DNA of 64,000 nt from an uncultured Gammaproteobacteria bacterium (GTDB lineage: Bacteria > Pseudomonadota > Gammaproteobacteria > Steroidobacterales > UBA11654). The position numbers and the translations under genes were made by a program. This document shows positions 57,154 to 64,000 of this stretch, piece by piece (the first letter of the stretch is position 1; every line of letters begins with the position of its first letter). Below the pieces are notes generated by a model, which saw nothing but the letters and a program-made list of their open reading frames with translations, was not told the origin of the DNA and did not search any database. Location of the stretch: NCBI GenBank assembly GCA_902595845.1, contig CACJRN010000003.1, forward strand, positions 62,001-126,000, written 5' to 3'.

Positions 57154-58197
57154 CTAAATAAGTGACGTTCTAAGATTCATTAGTAAATCTTCAGTTGTAT
57201 CCCAATCGATACAGGCATCAGTCAAAGAAACGCCATATTTAAGATCATTAAGATTCTCGGTTATCTTTTGATTGCCAGCATTGATATTGCTTTCAAGCAT
57301 TATCCCCATAATAGATTGATTCCCTTTTTTGACTTGATTAACAATGCTTTTTGCTACCTTGGGTTGCAATCTGTAATCCTTATTCGTATTGCCATGACTG
57401 CAGTCAACCATGATCTTCATGGGAAGGCCTGAATCAATCAGCTGCTTCTCGCATGATTTGATACTTCTGCTGTCATAATTGGGCTTAGCCCCTCCTCTTA
57501 AGACCACATGGGAGTATTTGTTTCCTTTTGTTTGATAAACAGTGATTCTGCCGCCATCATTTAGGCCTAGGAAATGATGAGATTGTCTTGATGATTTAAT
57601 TGCATTGACAGCAACGGCAAGAGAGCCATCAGTCCCATTCTTAAAACCGACAGGAGTTGATAAACCGCTGGCCATCTCTCTATGGGTTTGAGACTCGGCA
57701 GTTCTTGCTCCGATAGCAGTCCAACTAGTCAGATCACCCAAATATTGAGGCATGATCGGGTCAAGTGCCTCAGTCGCAACACCAAGCCCCATTTCATTTA
57801 GATCAATGAGTAATGAACGAGCAATATGAATGCCTTTGTCAATCTGGAATGTGTCATCAATATTTGGATCATTTATTAAACCCTTCCAACCAGTCGTTGT
57901 TCTTGGTTTTTCAAAATAAACCCTCATCAAAACCAAGAATGAATCCTCTAGTTCTTTAGAGAGTTCTTTTAATCTCAATGCATAATCTTTTGCCAAATCG
58001 GTGTCATGAATTGAGCAAGGCCCAACAACAACAACAAGTCTAGAATCATTGCCATCCAAGATTCTCATCAATTCTTTTCGTTTAGCTAAGACGGTCTTCC
58101 TTGCCTTAGAGGTTAAAGGCAAAGTTTCTTTGAGCGCTTTTGGAGAAGGGAGTTTCTCTTTAGCGATAACGTTTATATTGTGTATTTTGTCCTTCAT
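57154..58197 (-). CDS. 3-deoxy-7-phosphoheptulonate synthase (class I)
   Basis: First shikimate-pathway enzyme, joining PEP and erythrose-4-phosphate. The 347 residues carry VVGPCSIHDTDLA, YFEKPRTTTGWKGLINDP, IGARTAESQTHREMASGLS and MVDCSHGNTNK, all AroF/AroG/AroH-type blocks. Which amino acid inhibits it cannot be decided by eye, so no isozyme letter is given. No attenuator-like hairpin or leader peptide is visible in the 63 nt upstream. Confidence 0.95.
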   Translation of the reverse strand: MKDKIHNINVIAKEKLPSPKALKETLPLTSKARKTVLAKRKELMRILDGNDSRLVVVVGPCSIHDTDLAKDYALRLKELSKELEDSFLVLMRVYFEKPRTTTGWKGLINDPNIDDTFQIDKGIHIARSLLIDLNEMGLGVATEALDPIMPQYLGDLTSWTAIGARTAESQTHREMASGLSTPVGFKNGTDGSLAVAVNAIKSSRQSHHFLGLNDGGRITVYQTKGNKYSHVVLRGGAKPNYDSRSIKSCEKQLIDSGLPMKIMVDCSHGNTNKDYRLQPKVAKSIVNQVKKGNQSIMGIMLESNINAGNQKITENLNDLKYGVSLTDACIDWDTTEDLLMNLRTSLI

Positions 58198-58260
58198 TCT
58201 TATCCATCACATCAATGGGCTGAACAGTTTAATCAAAGAATATTAAGAAATATATCTAAT

Positions 58261-59793
58261 TTATGGCAAGTTTTTATATTTTCTAATGATTTGCTGACTG
58301 CACATGTATCCTGGGGTTCCTGCAATAGAGCCACATGGATATGCAGCAGCACCGCAATAATAGATCTGATCGAAATCAAGAAAGCCATAGAAGTTTTCAG
58401 TTGGATCAGATGAGAAAGTACGATCAAAGTACATTTGTCTATCAGTCAACATTGTTTGATCGATGTTTCCAGATGGAAAATAAAACATTTCTTTTAGATC
58501 TTTTGGCGTTGATAACTTACTCCAGAAGCAATCCTCGGGATTATTGATATACTTAAATAGTTCTTGCTTCACCTCATCTTCAACGTAGCTTAAATCCTCA
58601 CCATTTGAGGAAAGCGAGAGATTCTTAAAGAAAACTGCAATTCGATCATATTCAATCGATTGGTTAATTCTTCGGTCTGCAGCCCCTTCGCAATAAATTT
58701 GCATAAAACCAGGAACATATTGAGCTTGATCATCTAAGATTCCCTGAGCAGCTGTTTCAAAAGCATCAATTGTATCTACTGAGAAAATAAATCGAAAAGC
58801 AGAATCTGAATCTCGGTGTTCTACACCATCCTTCCATTGAATGGGTTTAGAGAAAAATAAATTTATCTTGCCACTGCTTCCAATTGATTTATTCTCAGAA
58901 AAAAATTGATTTGGACTTATATCGGCAATAATTGAATGCGCAGTCAATGGGTCCGTCGCCATGATTAAATCATCAAAATAAATCCACTCTTCTTTACCTG
59001 CAGACTCCACCAAAACTTTCTTATTGTCCAAATCTTTATCAATTAGGCATGAAGAAAGCCTGGTATCAACCCCTAGCTCCATATTGATTTCAGATAGAGA
59101 CTGCGTGAGATTCCATATTCCTTGGTAAACAAATCCATAATATCCGTTAAATACTGAACCAGAGTCCATAATTGGAATTGTGAATGCTGAATATTTATCT
59201 GATAACGAAACTGGTCCGCTCTCTGTTACGGTCATTGCCATATAGATCTTTGAATAATCACTCTCAAAATAATGATCCATTAGAGATCTGGCATCACCCT
59301 TGATCCATAAATCAACCATGTTTTTTCCCAGTTTTGAGTTTGCTTCGTCAATTGAGGGTGTTCTGCCTGCTTTAAAACCGGATTGAATAAAATCTATGAT
59401 CTTTGACTCATCAGCTCTAAAAGCTTTTGCATCTCCTGTTTCACCCCATTTATTCCTTAACTCAAGATCCAAATCATGTGGATCACGATGAATGAATGTG
59501 GGCCTCTCTAGACTTGGAAAAAAAGCAAGTTTTGGTGACTCCGGTACAAATGTCTGCAGCTTTCTTGATAGGCCAGTCTCTTTAAATACAAAATCTTGCA
59601 TTAATCCGAGTACTGAGGCACCAGATGGGTACTGATAATGCATATTGTTATGTGTAAATGATTCCATGGCGCAAGCACCGCCTGGTGATGGTTTTTTTTC
59701 GATTAGAGTGACTGTATATCCAGACCTTTTTAAATAATTGGCAGCAACCAAGCCATTAATGCCAGCTCCAACAATAACAATATTCCTAGGCAT
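58261..59793 (-). CDS. FAD-dependent oxidoreductase, phytoene-desaturase/PYROXD2-like
   Basis: A 510-residue protein with the N-terminal dinucleotide fold NIVIVGAGINGLVAANYLKR and the family second glycine box EKKPSPGGACAM, and a C-terminal FAD segment YYCGAAAYPCGSIAGTPGY. This matches the PYROXD2 / CrtI-related group. There is no phytoene synthase or lycopene cyclase beside it, so carotenoid synthesis is not shown. Overlaps the YeiH-type permease gene by 8 nt, which suggests co-translation. Confidence 0.82.
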   Translation of the reverse strand: MPRNIVIVGAGINGLVAANYLKRSGYTVTLIEKKPSPGGACAMESFTHNNMHYQYPSGASVLGLMQDFVFKETGLSRKLQTFVPESPKLAFFPSLERPTFIHRDPHDLDLELRNKWGETGDAKAFRADESKIIDFIQSGFKAGRTPSIDEANSKLGKNMVDLWIKGDARSLMDHYFESDYSKIYMAMTVTESGPVSLSDKYSAFTIPIMDSGSVFNGYYGFVYQGIWNLTQSLSEINMELGVDTRLSSCLIDKDLDNKKVLVESAGKEEWIYFDDLIMATDPLTAHSIIADISPNQFFSENKSIGSSGKINLFFSKPIQWKDGVEHRDSDSAFRFIFSVDTIDAFETAAQGILDDQAQYVPGFMQIYCEGAADRRINQSIEYDRIAVFFKNLSLSSNGEDLSYVEDEVKQELFKYINNPEDCFWSKLSTPKDLKEMFYFPSGNIDQTMLTDRQMYFDRTFSSDPTENFYGFLDFDQIYYCGAAAYPCGSIAGTPGYMCSQQIIRKYKNLP

Positions 59794-60691
59794 GAAAAAT
59801 AATTAGAGTTATCGCAATAATTATCAACCAAATTGTTACAGCGAACATCACTGGTTTAATTGACAGCTTCATTAATGTTTTTAATTGGAATTTATAACCA
59901 ATCATAAAAAGACCAATCTGAAACAAACTAATGCTGATGTACTTCATGTAAGATTTTATCTCTCCATCAATGCTGAAAATATTACCTAAGACAACAAAAG
60001 CAATGAATACAAGTATGAAGTAAGGAAATTCATATTCCTTATTTTCACTTTTACTATAGATTGAGGCACCAATCAGGAGTGGCACTATCCACAATGTCCT
60101 ACCTAATTTTGTGATACTCGCATAAGTCACTGATTCATCAGAGTATAAACTTGCTGTGCCAACAACTGATGCAGTGTCATGAATAGTCAAAGCAGAAAAA
60201 ACTCCGAATTCAGCATCTGTCATGTCATAAAATTCCCCGATATAAGGAAATAAGATTATTGCAATCGCGTTCAACAAAAAAACCAAGCTAATTGAAGCAA
60301 CCAAGTCTTCACTTTTTGCCTTAATTATTGGTGCAAGTGAGGCAATTGCCGTCCCACCACATATTGCTGTTCCTGATACCAATAAAAGAGTCAAATTCTT
60401 AGGTAGCTTGATTGCTTTTCCAATCAAAATACCAATTAACATGATTGCAATGACATAGATTGAAACAAGAGGGATATAGTCGACGCTAATTGTTCCAAGT
60501 GATTGAAGACTAATTGTCCCACCTAGACAAATAATTCCAGCCTTTAAAAACAATGAACCGTTGACACTTAAAGGAGTAAGAGAGAGTTTATTATTCAGAT
60601 GCGATAAAAAGATACCCAGAAAAAGACTTAGTGCAGCTTGCTGAAGAAATAAAGCCAAGCCAAGTAAAACTACAAAAAATGCAATTGCCAT
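59786..60691 (-). CDS. YeiH/UPF0324 family membrane protein
   Basis: A 301-residue polytopic membrane protein of the UPF0324 (YeiH/YadS) family, sometimes annotated as a putative sulfate exporter. Seen: GTAICGGTAIASLAPIIKAK, and FGVFSALTIHDTASVVGTA with the conserved HDTASV. About nine membrane helices. Transport substrate is not proven. Overlaps the downstream oxidoreductase and is 5 nt after the VOC gene. Confidence 0.85.
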   Translation of the reverse strand: MAIAFFVVLLGLALFLQQAALSLFLGIFLSHLNNKLSLTPLSVNGSLFLKAGIICLGGTISLQSLGTISVDYIPLVSIYVIAIMLIGILIGKAIKLPKNLTLLLVSGTAICGGTAIASLAPIIKAKSEDLVASISLVFLLNAIAIILFPYIGEFYDMTDAEFGVFSALTIHDTASVVGTASLYSDESVTYASITKLGRTLWIVPLLIGASIYSKSENKEYEFPYFILVFIAFVVLGNIFSIDGEIKSYMKYISISLFQIGLFMIGYKFQLKTLMKLSIKPVMFAVTIWLIIIAITLIIFHA

Positions 60692-60696
60692 ACCTT

Positions 60697-61080
60697 CTAT
60701 TGGCCCATTTTACAAAAAACCAACTTATTTCCATCTAAGTCTCTAACGTAACCACCATAAAATGTTTCTACCTTTTGCTCAGGGGAACCATCATCTTTTC
60801 CACCAGCTTCAATAGCTCTTTTAAAGACTTCATCGACTTCAGAAGATGAGCTGAATCTAATTCCCATCATTGAACCATTGCCGACTGTAGCTGGCTCACC
60901 GTCGAAAGGTGTAAATACAGCAAAATAAGTATCGGTGTTAGTAAAATAGTAAAAATAAGACCTATCATTTCCTTTAAAACTTTTGTGCTCAATGGGTTCA
61001 AAAACATGGTCATAGAATTTCTTCGCAGCTTCTAAATCGTTTGTGCCGACTGAAATGTAACCACCAACATTTGCTTGCAT
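60697..61080 (-). CDS. VOC superfamily (glyoxalase-like) protein
   Basis: A 127-residue vicinal-oxygen-chelate protein: GGYISVGTNDLEAAKKFYDHV at the N-terminus and VRDLDGNKLVFCKMG at the C-terminus. The usual metal ligand histidines are not well conserved (the first position is not a clear His), so it may be a non-metal or ligand-binding member. Between FetB-like permease and YeiH genes; no specific function is assigned. Confidence 0.82.
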   Translation of the reverse strand: MQANVGGYISVGTNDLEAAKKFYDHVFEPIEHKSFKGNDRSYFYYFTNTDTYFAVFTPFDGEPATVGNGSMMGIRFSSSSEVDEVFKRAIEAGGKDDGSPEQKVETFYGGYVRDLDGNKLVFCKMGQ

Positions 61081-61090
61081 AACTTCCTCC

Positions 61091-61786
61091 TTAATATTTT
61101 TTGAATGCCATGTAAGTTACAGCAGAAAGGCCTGCTGTACTGAATATCATACACATAACCATGATCTGATATCTAGCTGCCATGAGAGGCTCAATACCTG
61201 ATAATATCTGGCCTGTCATCATTCCTGGTAGCGAGACCAGCCCAACCGCAAATAAAGCATTGATTTGAGGTATCAAAGCTGTCTCTAATGCTATTTTTCG
61301 TGATTCCTTATAACTCTCACCATGATCCTTCTCAATAAAAAATCTTTCGCCTGCGAGACTGACTGTATTCATGCTATTTGCAAATATCATTCCAGCAATT
61401 GGTACAACAAAACTTGGTTCAAACCATCTTGGTAAATCCACTATGAATTGACTGATCAAAATAAGAACCGCCAACCCGCTCAAAGCAAGTGACAGAAAAA
61501 TAACTATAAAAGGATATATCCCTTTTTCCTTCAAAGGCCTCATTGCAATCCAGGCTGACATGAAAATCATAAAGAAGACAACAAAACCAATGATGATTGG
61601 CTGGTCTGTTTCAAATATAAATGTAAGAACATATCCGATGAGAAGCAATTGGATCAACATTCTAATATTAGCGTATATTGAATTTGAGATGCTCAGACCC
61701 CATAGACGCATAACGGCAATCAATATAATCACTGGGAGAAAGCCCAACATTAAGTTTGCAAGTGGAATGAAGTTAATTTGCTCCAT
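61091..61786 (-). CDS. FetB/YbbM family ABC permease
   Basis: A 231-residue membrane protein with six to seven helices. The strongly conserved ANSMNTVSLAGERF and ALIPQINALFAVGLVSLPGM, then MTGQILSGIEPLMAARYQIM, identify the UPF0014 (FetB, STAR2) family, linked in E. coli to iron export and in plants to aluminium tolerance. It lacks a nucleotide-binding partner (FetA) in the adjacent genes. Its start overlaps the end of the upstream hydrolase gene by 14 nt. Confidence 0.88.
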   Translation of the reverse strand: MEQINFIPLANLMLGFLPVIILIAVMRLWGLSISNSIYANIRMLIQLLLIGYVLTFIFETDQPIIIGFVVFFMIFMSAWIAMRPLKEKGIYPFIVIFLSLALSGLAVLILISQFIVDLPRWFEPSFVVPIAGMIFANSMNTVSLAGERFFIEKDHGESYKESRKIALETALIPQINALFAVGLVSLPGMMTGQILSGIEPLMAARYQIMVMCMIFSTAGLSAVTYMAFKKY

Positions 61787-62966
61787 TAACTTCCTTTATA
61801 TTTAGGTCTATCGCTTCAATAATTCTTGATGATAGATATTCAATAGATGGTCTTTCAAAATCAAAGATATTCCATCCATTAAAAACAACAACAATATCAT
61901 ATTCAGGCATTACCATAAGATATTGACCGCCATAACCACTGCCACTAAAGATCCATCCCTCCTTTTTATCATAAGGAACAAACCACCATTGAAAACCATA
62001 CATTCTTTCACTGTCTTCAATCTCAATTTTAGGAGTCATCGTTAAATCAACCCATTCTTGAGTTAGGATTCTTTTTTCGTTCCAAATACCTCCATTGAGA
62101 TACAAGAGTCCAACCTTTGAAAAATCTTTGGTTGATAGATATAGCCCTCCTTCTGCGTCTGTCAATCCGGTGGGAGTTTTTTTCCAGTAGAAGTCTTCAA
62201 TTTCTAGGGGCCCAAAAAAGAATTTACTAGCAAATTCCTCCGTATGCATACCAGTCGCCTTATACAGAATGTGTGACAAGAGAACTGTAATACCGCTATT
62301 GTAAACAAATCTGCTGCCAGGCTTATCCTCCATGGGCAAAGAAAGAATATAGTTGATCCAATCATGACTATTTTCCATGGTGGCAGCATTGTTAAGAGGA
62401 TCAGTATATGCATGAGTGAATTCATCCCACTTTATTCCTGCGGCCATGTTTAAAAGATCTTTAATTTTAATTGAACGCTTGAGATCAGAGTCAAATAAGG
62501 AATTGTATTCTTGAAAATAATCGATGATTAAATTATCGATACTCTCAATATGTCCTTGCTCAATTGCGATTCCAATTAGTGCAGATGTCACACTTTTACT
62601 TACAGATTGAATGGTATGCAGGTTTGTATCTTGATAAAAGGGATGCCATTGAGGATTATAATAATTGTATTGAGGTGTTGCTAAACTTCCATAGTTCTTA
62701 TTCATTATTTGAGCTTGCTCTGTCTTTTTATTTTTTGTGAGCTCTTTGTAATCAACCTCATAGTATTCTTCTATGACTATTTTGTTATTTCTTATTACAA
62801 GAAAAGCATCTATGTAGCCATGCTCACCCTGTTTGAGTTCAATATGAAGTTTTTCTATTACTGAAAGATCAATTTCATATCGTTCATTTGATAGGTGATC
62901 TGAATTATTCATAGAAGAAGACTCCGCACTAAATATTAGTGCTGAAATTAGGATGATTTTTTTCAT
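61773..62966 (-). CDS. Exported serine hydrolase, beta-lactamase family (second copy)
   Basis: A 397-residue protein with a short N-terminal signal peptide (KKIILISALIFSAESS). It has SxxK in QSVSKSVTSALIG, the tyrosine motif YNSG and an FSGSGYGGQYL box near the C-terminus. The style resembles 6-aminohexanoate-dimer hydrolase and related esterases. It differs in length and motif context from the hydrolase at 54488-55651, so it is a diverged paralogue rather than a recent copy. Substrate unknown. Confidence 0.87.
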   Translation of the reverse strand: MKKIILISALIFSAESSSMNNSDHLSNERYEIDLSVIEKLHIELKQGEHGYIDAFLVIRNNKIVIEEYYEVDYKELTKNKKTEQAQIMNKNYGSLATPQYNYYNPQWHPFYQDTNLHTIQSVSKSVTSALIGIAIEQGHIESIDNLIIDYFQEYNSLFDSDLKRSIKIKDLLNMAAGIKWDEFTHAYTDPLNNAATMENSHDWINYILSLPMEDKPGSRFVYNSGITVLLSHILYKATGMHTEEFASKFFFGPLEIEDFYWKKTPTGLTDAEGGLYLSTKDFSKVGLLYLNGGIWNEKRILTQEWVDLTMTPKIEIEDSERMYGFQWWFVPYDKKEGWIFSGSGYGGQYLMVMPEYDIVVVFNGWNIFDFERPSIEYLSSRIIEAIDLNIKEVNGAN

Positions 62967-63013
62967 CTATTTAGGATATATCAGGCTTATGAATTATTCC
63001 AAAATGGAATGGA

Positions 63014-63089
63014 TGGTGGAGCTAGACGGGATCGAACCGACGACCTTCTCGCTGCCAGCGAGACGCTCTCCCAGCTGAGCTATAGCCCC
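63014..63089 (-). tRNA. tRNA-Ala (anticodon GGC), CCA encoded
   Basis: Acceptor GGGGCTA/TAGCTCC containing the G3:U70 alanine identity pair, anticodon loop CTGGCAG, T loop TTCGATC, discriminator A and an encoded CCA. 76 nt. Located between gltX and the hydrolase gene. Confidence 0.97.
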
Positions 63090-63095
63090 ATCAAA

Positions 63096-63542
63096 TCATT
63101 CAATCATTGAAGATCGCATTGAATCAGTGTCATCAAATGCTGTAAAGGATTTTATCTTTCCATCTTCTAAGGTAAACATATGCAGTGCATATGTATCTAA
63201 ACCATCGGCAGTCATGTGATTTAATACATAAACAGTATCTCCGACACTATCTATATTCATATTTTTTAAGTTAAATGCAGGCCAATGAATAGCAATTACA
63301 TCAAACACGTTTTTGATTACTGCATCTGCACCATAATGAACACCAGATTGAGGAAGATCACCAAAGATTGTGAACTTCAAATCTGATGTGTGAAGTTTTT
63401 TCCAGCCCTCAATATCACCAGAACCGAAAGTTGCATAAGCTTTCTTTACAACTTCTGCATTGCTCATTTCTCCTTTGGCATGGTGTCCAGAAAATAACGG
63501 GCTTGATATCAATAATATTGAAATAATAAGAATCTTTTTCAT
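63096..63542 (-). CDS. Exported SnoaL-like / nuclear-transport-factor-2-fold protein
   Basis: A 148-residue precursor with a signal peptide (KKILIISILLISSPLFSGHHA; cleavage near SGH). The rest follows the SnoaL-like pattern: VVKKAYATFGSGDIEGWKKL, SGVHYGADAVIKNVFDVI and an end with LEDGKIKSFTAFDDT. Such domains bind small ligands or act as isomerases; the substrate cannot be inferred. Between gltX and tRNA-Ala on the same strand (8 nt after gltX). Confidence 0.8.
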   Translation of the reverse strand: MKKILIISILLISSPLFSGHHAKGEMSNAEVVKKAYATFGSGDIEGWKKLHTSDLKFTIFGDLPQSGVHYGADAVIKNVFDVIAIHWPAFNLKNMNIDSVGDTVYVLNHMTADGLDTYALHMFTLEDGKIKSFTAFDDTDSMRSSMIE

Positions 63543-63550
63543 GTGCTCTC

Positions 63551-64000
63551 CTAGTTAGAATTTTCTACGATATATTCTATTGCTGCCTCAATCCTATCAA
63601 CTACTATTAATTGATCCAACAAAATTAAAGTTTGATCTATGGATGGTGATTGGGTCCCTCCTGTTACAGCGATTCTAATCGGTTGACCAATCTTTCCAAA
63701 GCCTATTTCATGTTTCTCACAGACTGACTTCAGTGCCTCTGAAATAGACTCCTGATTCCATTCAGACCTCTTCAGAGCATCAACAACATCTTTCAAAGGA
63801 GAGAGGATCTCTTTTTTTAGAAACTTATCTGCTGAAGCTTGATCATATTTGATTTCATCTGAGAAAAGATTGTCACAACTAGACACCAAATCATTGATGG
63901 TATTTGCCCTATTCTTATAAGCATTGATAAAGTTTATCGTGACCTCATCATTAAGTCCTTTAGCAGCATCAGATCGAGCTTCTAGCATCATCTTCAATTC
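63551..64000 (-). CDS. gltX: Glutamate--tRNA ligase, C-terminal part (5' end beyond window)
   Basis: The visible 150 or so residues are the anticodon-binding helical domain of a class I GluRS: MLEARSDAAKGLNDEV-type segment, then FGKIGQPIRIAVTGGTQSPS, which is highly characteristic of GltX (QPLRxAxTGxxxSP). The catalytic HIGH and KMSKS parts lie outside. The open frame continues to the last base, so the gene is truncated by the window. Downstream on the strand: SnoaL-like gene and tRNA-Ala. Confidence 0.95.
   Translation of the reverse strand, partial: ELKMMLEARSDAAKGLNDEVTINFINAYKNRANTINDLVSSCDNLFSDEIKYDQASADKFLKKEILSPLKDVVDALKRSEWNQESISEALKSVCEKHEIGFGKIGQPIRIAVTGGTQSPSIDQTLILLDQLIVVDRIEAAIEYIVENSN

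Noticed and set aside
54488-62966. True antibiotic beta-lactamases
   Set aside because: Both proteins lack the KTG box of class A/C lactamases and have HSG or FSG in its place, as in esterases and peptidases of the same fold.
62996-63010. ATTCCA-AAA-TGGAAT hairpin just after tRNA-Ala as a terminator
   Set aside because: Only 6 AT-rich base pairs with a 3-nt loop and no T tract; may be chance or a processing aid.

Overview
This window reads as one contiguous stretch of an AT-rich, tightly packed gammaproteobacterial chromosome. The evidence is the gene order: rpsB-tsf-pyrH-frr-uppS-cdsA-rseP-bamA-skp-lpxD-lpxA-lpxB-rnhB-dnaE-accA-tilS-pyrG-kdsA-eno-ftsB is the classic gammaproteobacterial run. 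Kdo/lipid A genes, an RF2 frameshift site of the E. coli type and near-E. coli tRNA-Glu and tRNA-Ala sequences agree. Short spacers, stop/start overlaps and low GC suggest a streamlined marine lineage, possibly SAR86-like. The lineage is my inference; no 16S gene or phylogenetic marker search was available.

Layout. 1-2215: a ureohydrolase followed by a diaminopropionate ammonia-lyase (cut by the window start), with a divergent small Smr protein. 2221-10686 (minus strand): sdhC-D-A-B-E continuing into lepA-lepB-rnc-era-recO. 10779-11567: ygfZ, divergent from sdh. 11589-15782 (minus): a phage-like PD-(D/E)XK exonuclease, prfB with its programmed +1 frameshift, lysS, then a holin-like and an endolysin-like gene. 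15842-16198: a DUF498 protein. 16200-41044 (minus): surE/yqaA, then the envelope, lipid A, replication and translation run ending at rpsB, whose product carries an unusual Ala-Pro-Glu repeat tail. 41212-44630 (plus): map and glnD. 44627-50620: dsbB, tsaB, pckG (GTP type), dusA, an ABC-2 exporter and a 36-residue membrane peptide. 50714-64000: accessory and metabolic genes, including a secreted duplicated-domain protein, tRNA-Glu, an M16 protease, two beta-lactamase-fold hydrolases, gcdH, DAHP synthase, a PYROXD2-like oxidoreductase, a YeiH-type permease, an orphan FetB-like permease, tRNA-Ala and the 3' part of gltX.

How the genes work together. Succinate dehydrogenase is encoded with its flavinylation factor SdhE and sits beside YgfZ, an Fe-S protein maintenance factor. 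The long minus-strand run couples translation (rpsB, tsf, frr) with outer-membrane assembly (bamA, skp, rseP), lipid A (lpxA/B/D, kdsA), lipid carrier and phospholipid synthesis (uppS, cdsA) and replication (dnaE, rnhB).

Most notable points. (1) The three MEP isoprenoid genes that normally sit in these runs (dxr between cdsA and rseP; ispD-ispF between ftsB and surE) are all absent from their usual slots, although uppS still needs isoprenoid precursors. (2) The ureohydrolase/DpaL pair suggests an undescribed route that would degrade a guanidino-diaminopropionate compound to urea, pyruvate and ammonia. (3) A phage-type lysis pair sits in a housekeeping operon. (4) A perfect 20-bp palindrome lies over the -35 of a divergent promoter that drives a secreted protein made of two copies of one domain. 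There is no CRISPR array, insertion sequence or rRNA gene, and no gene-free stretch longer than 300 bases.
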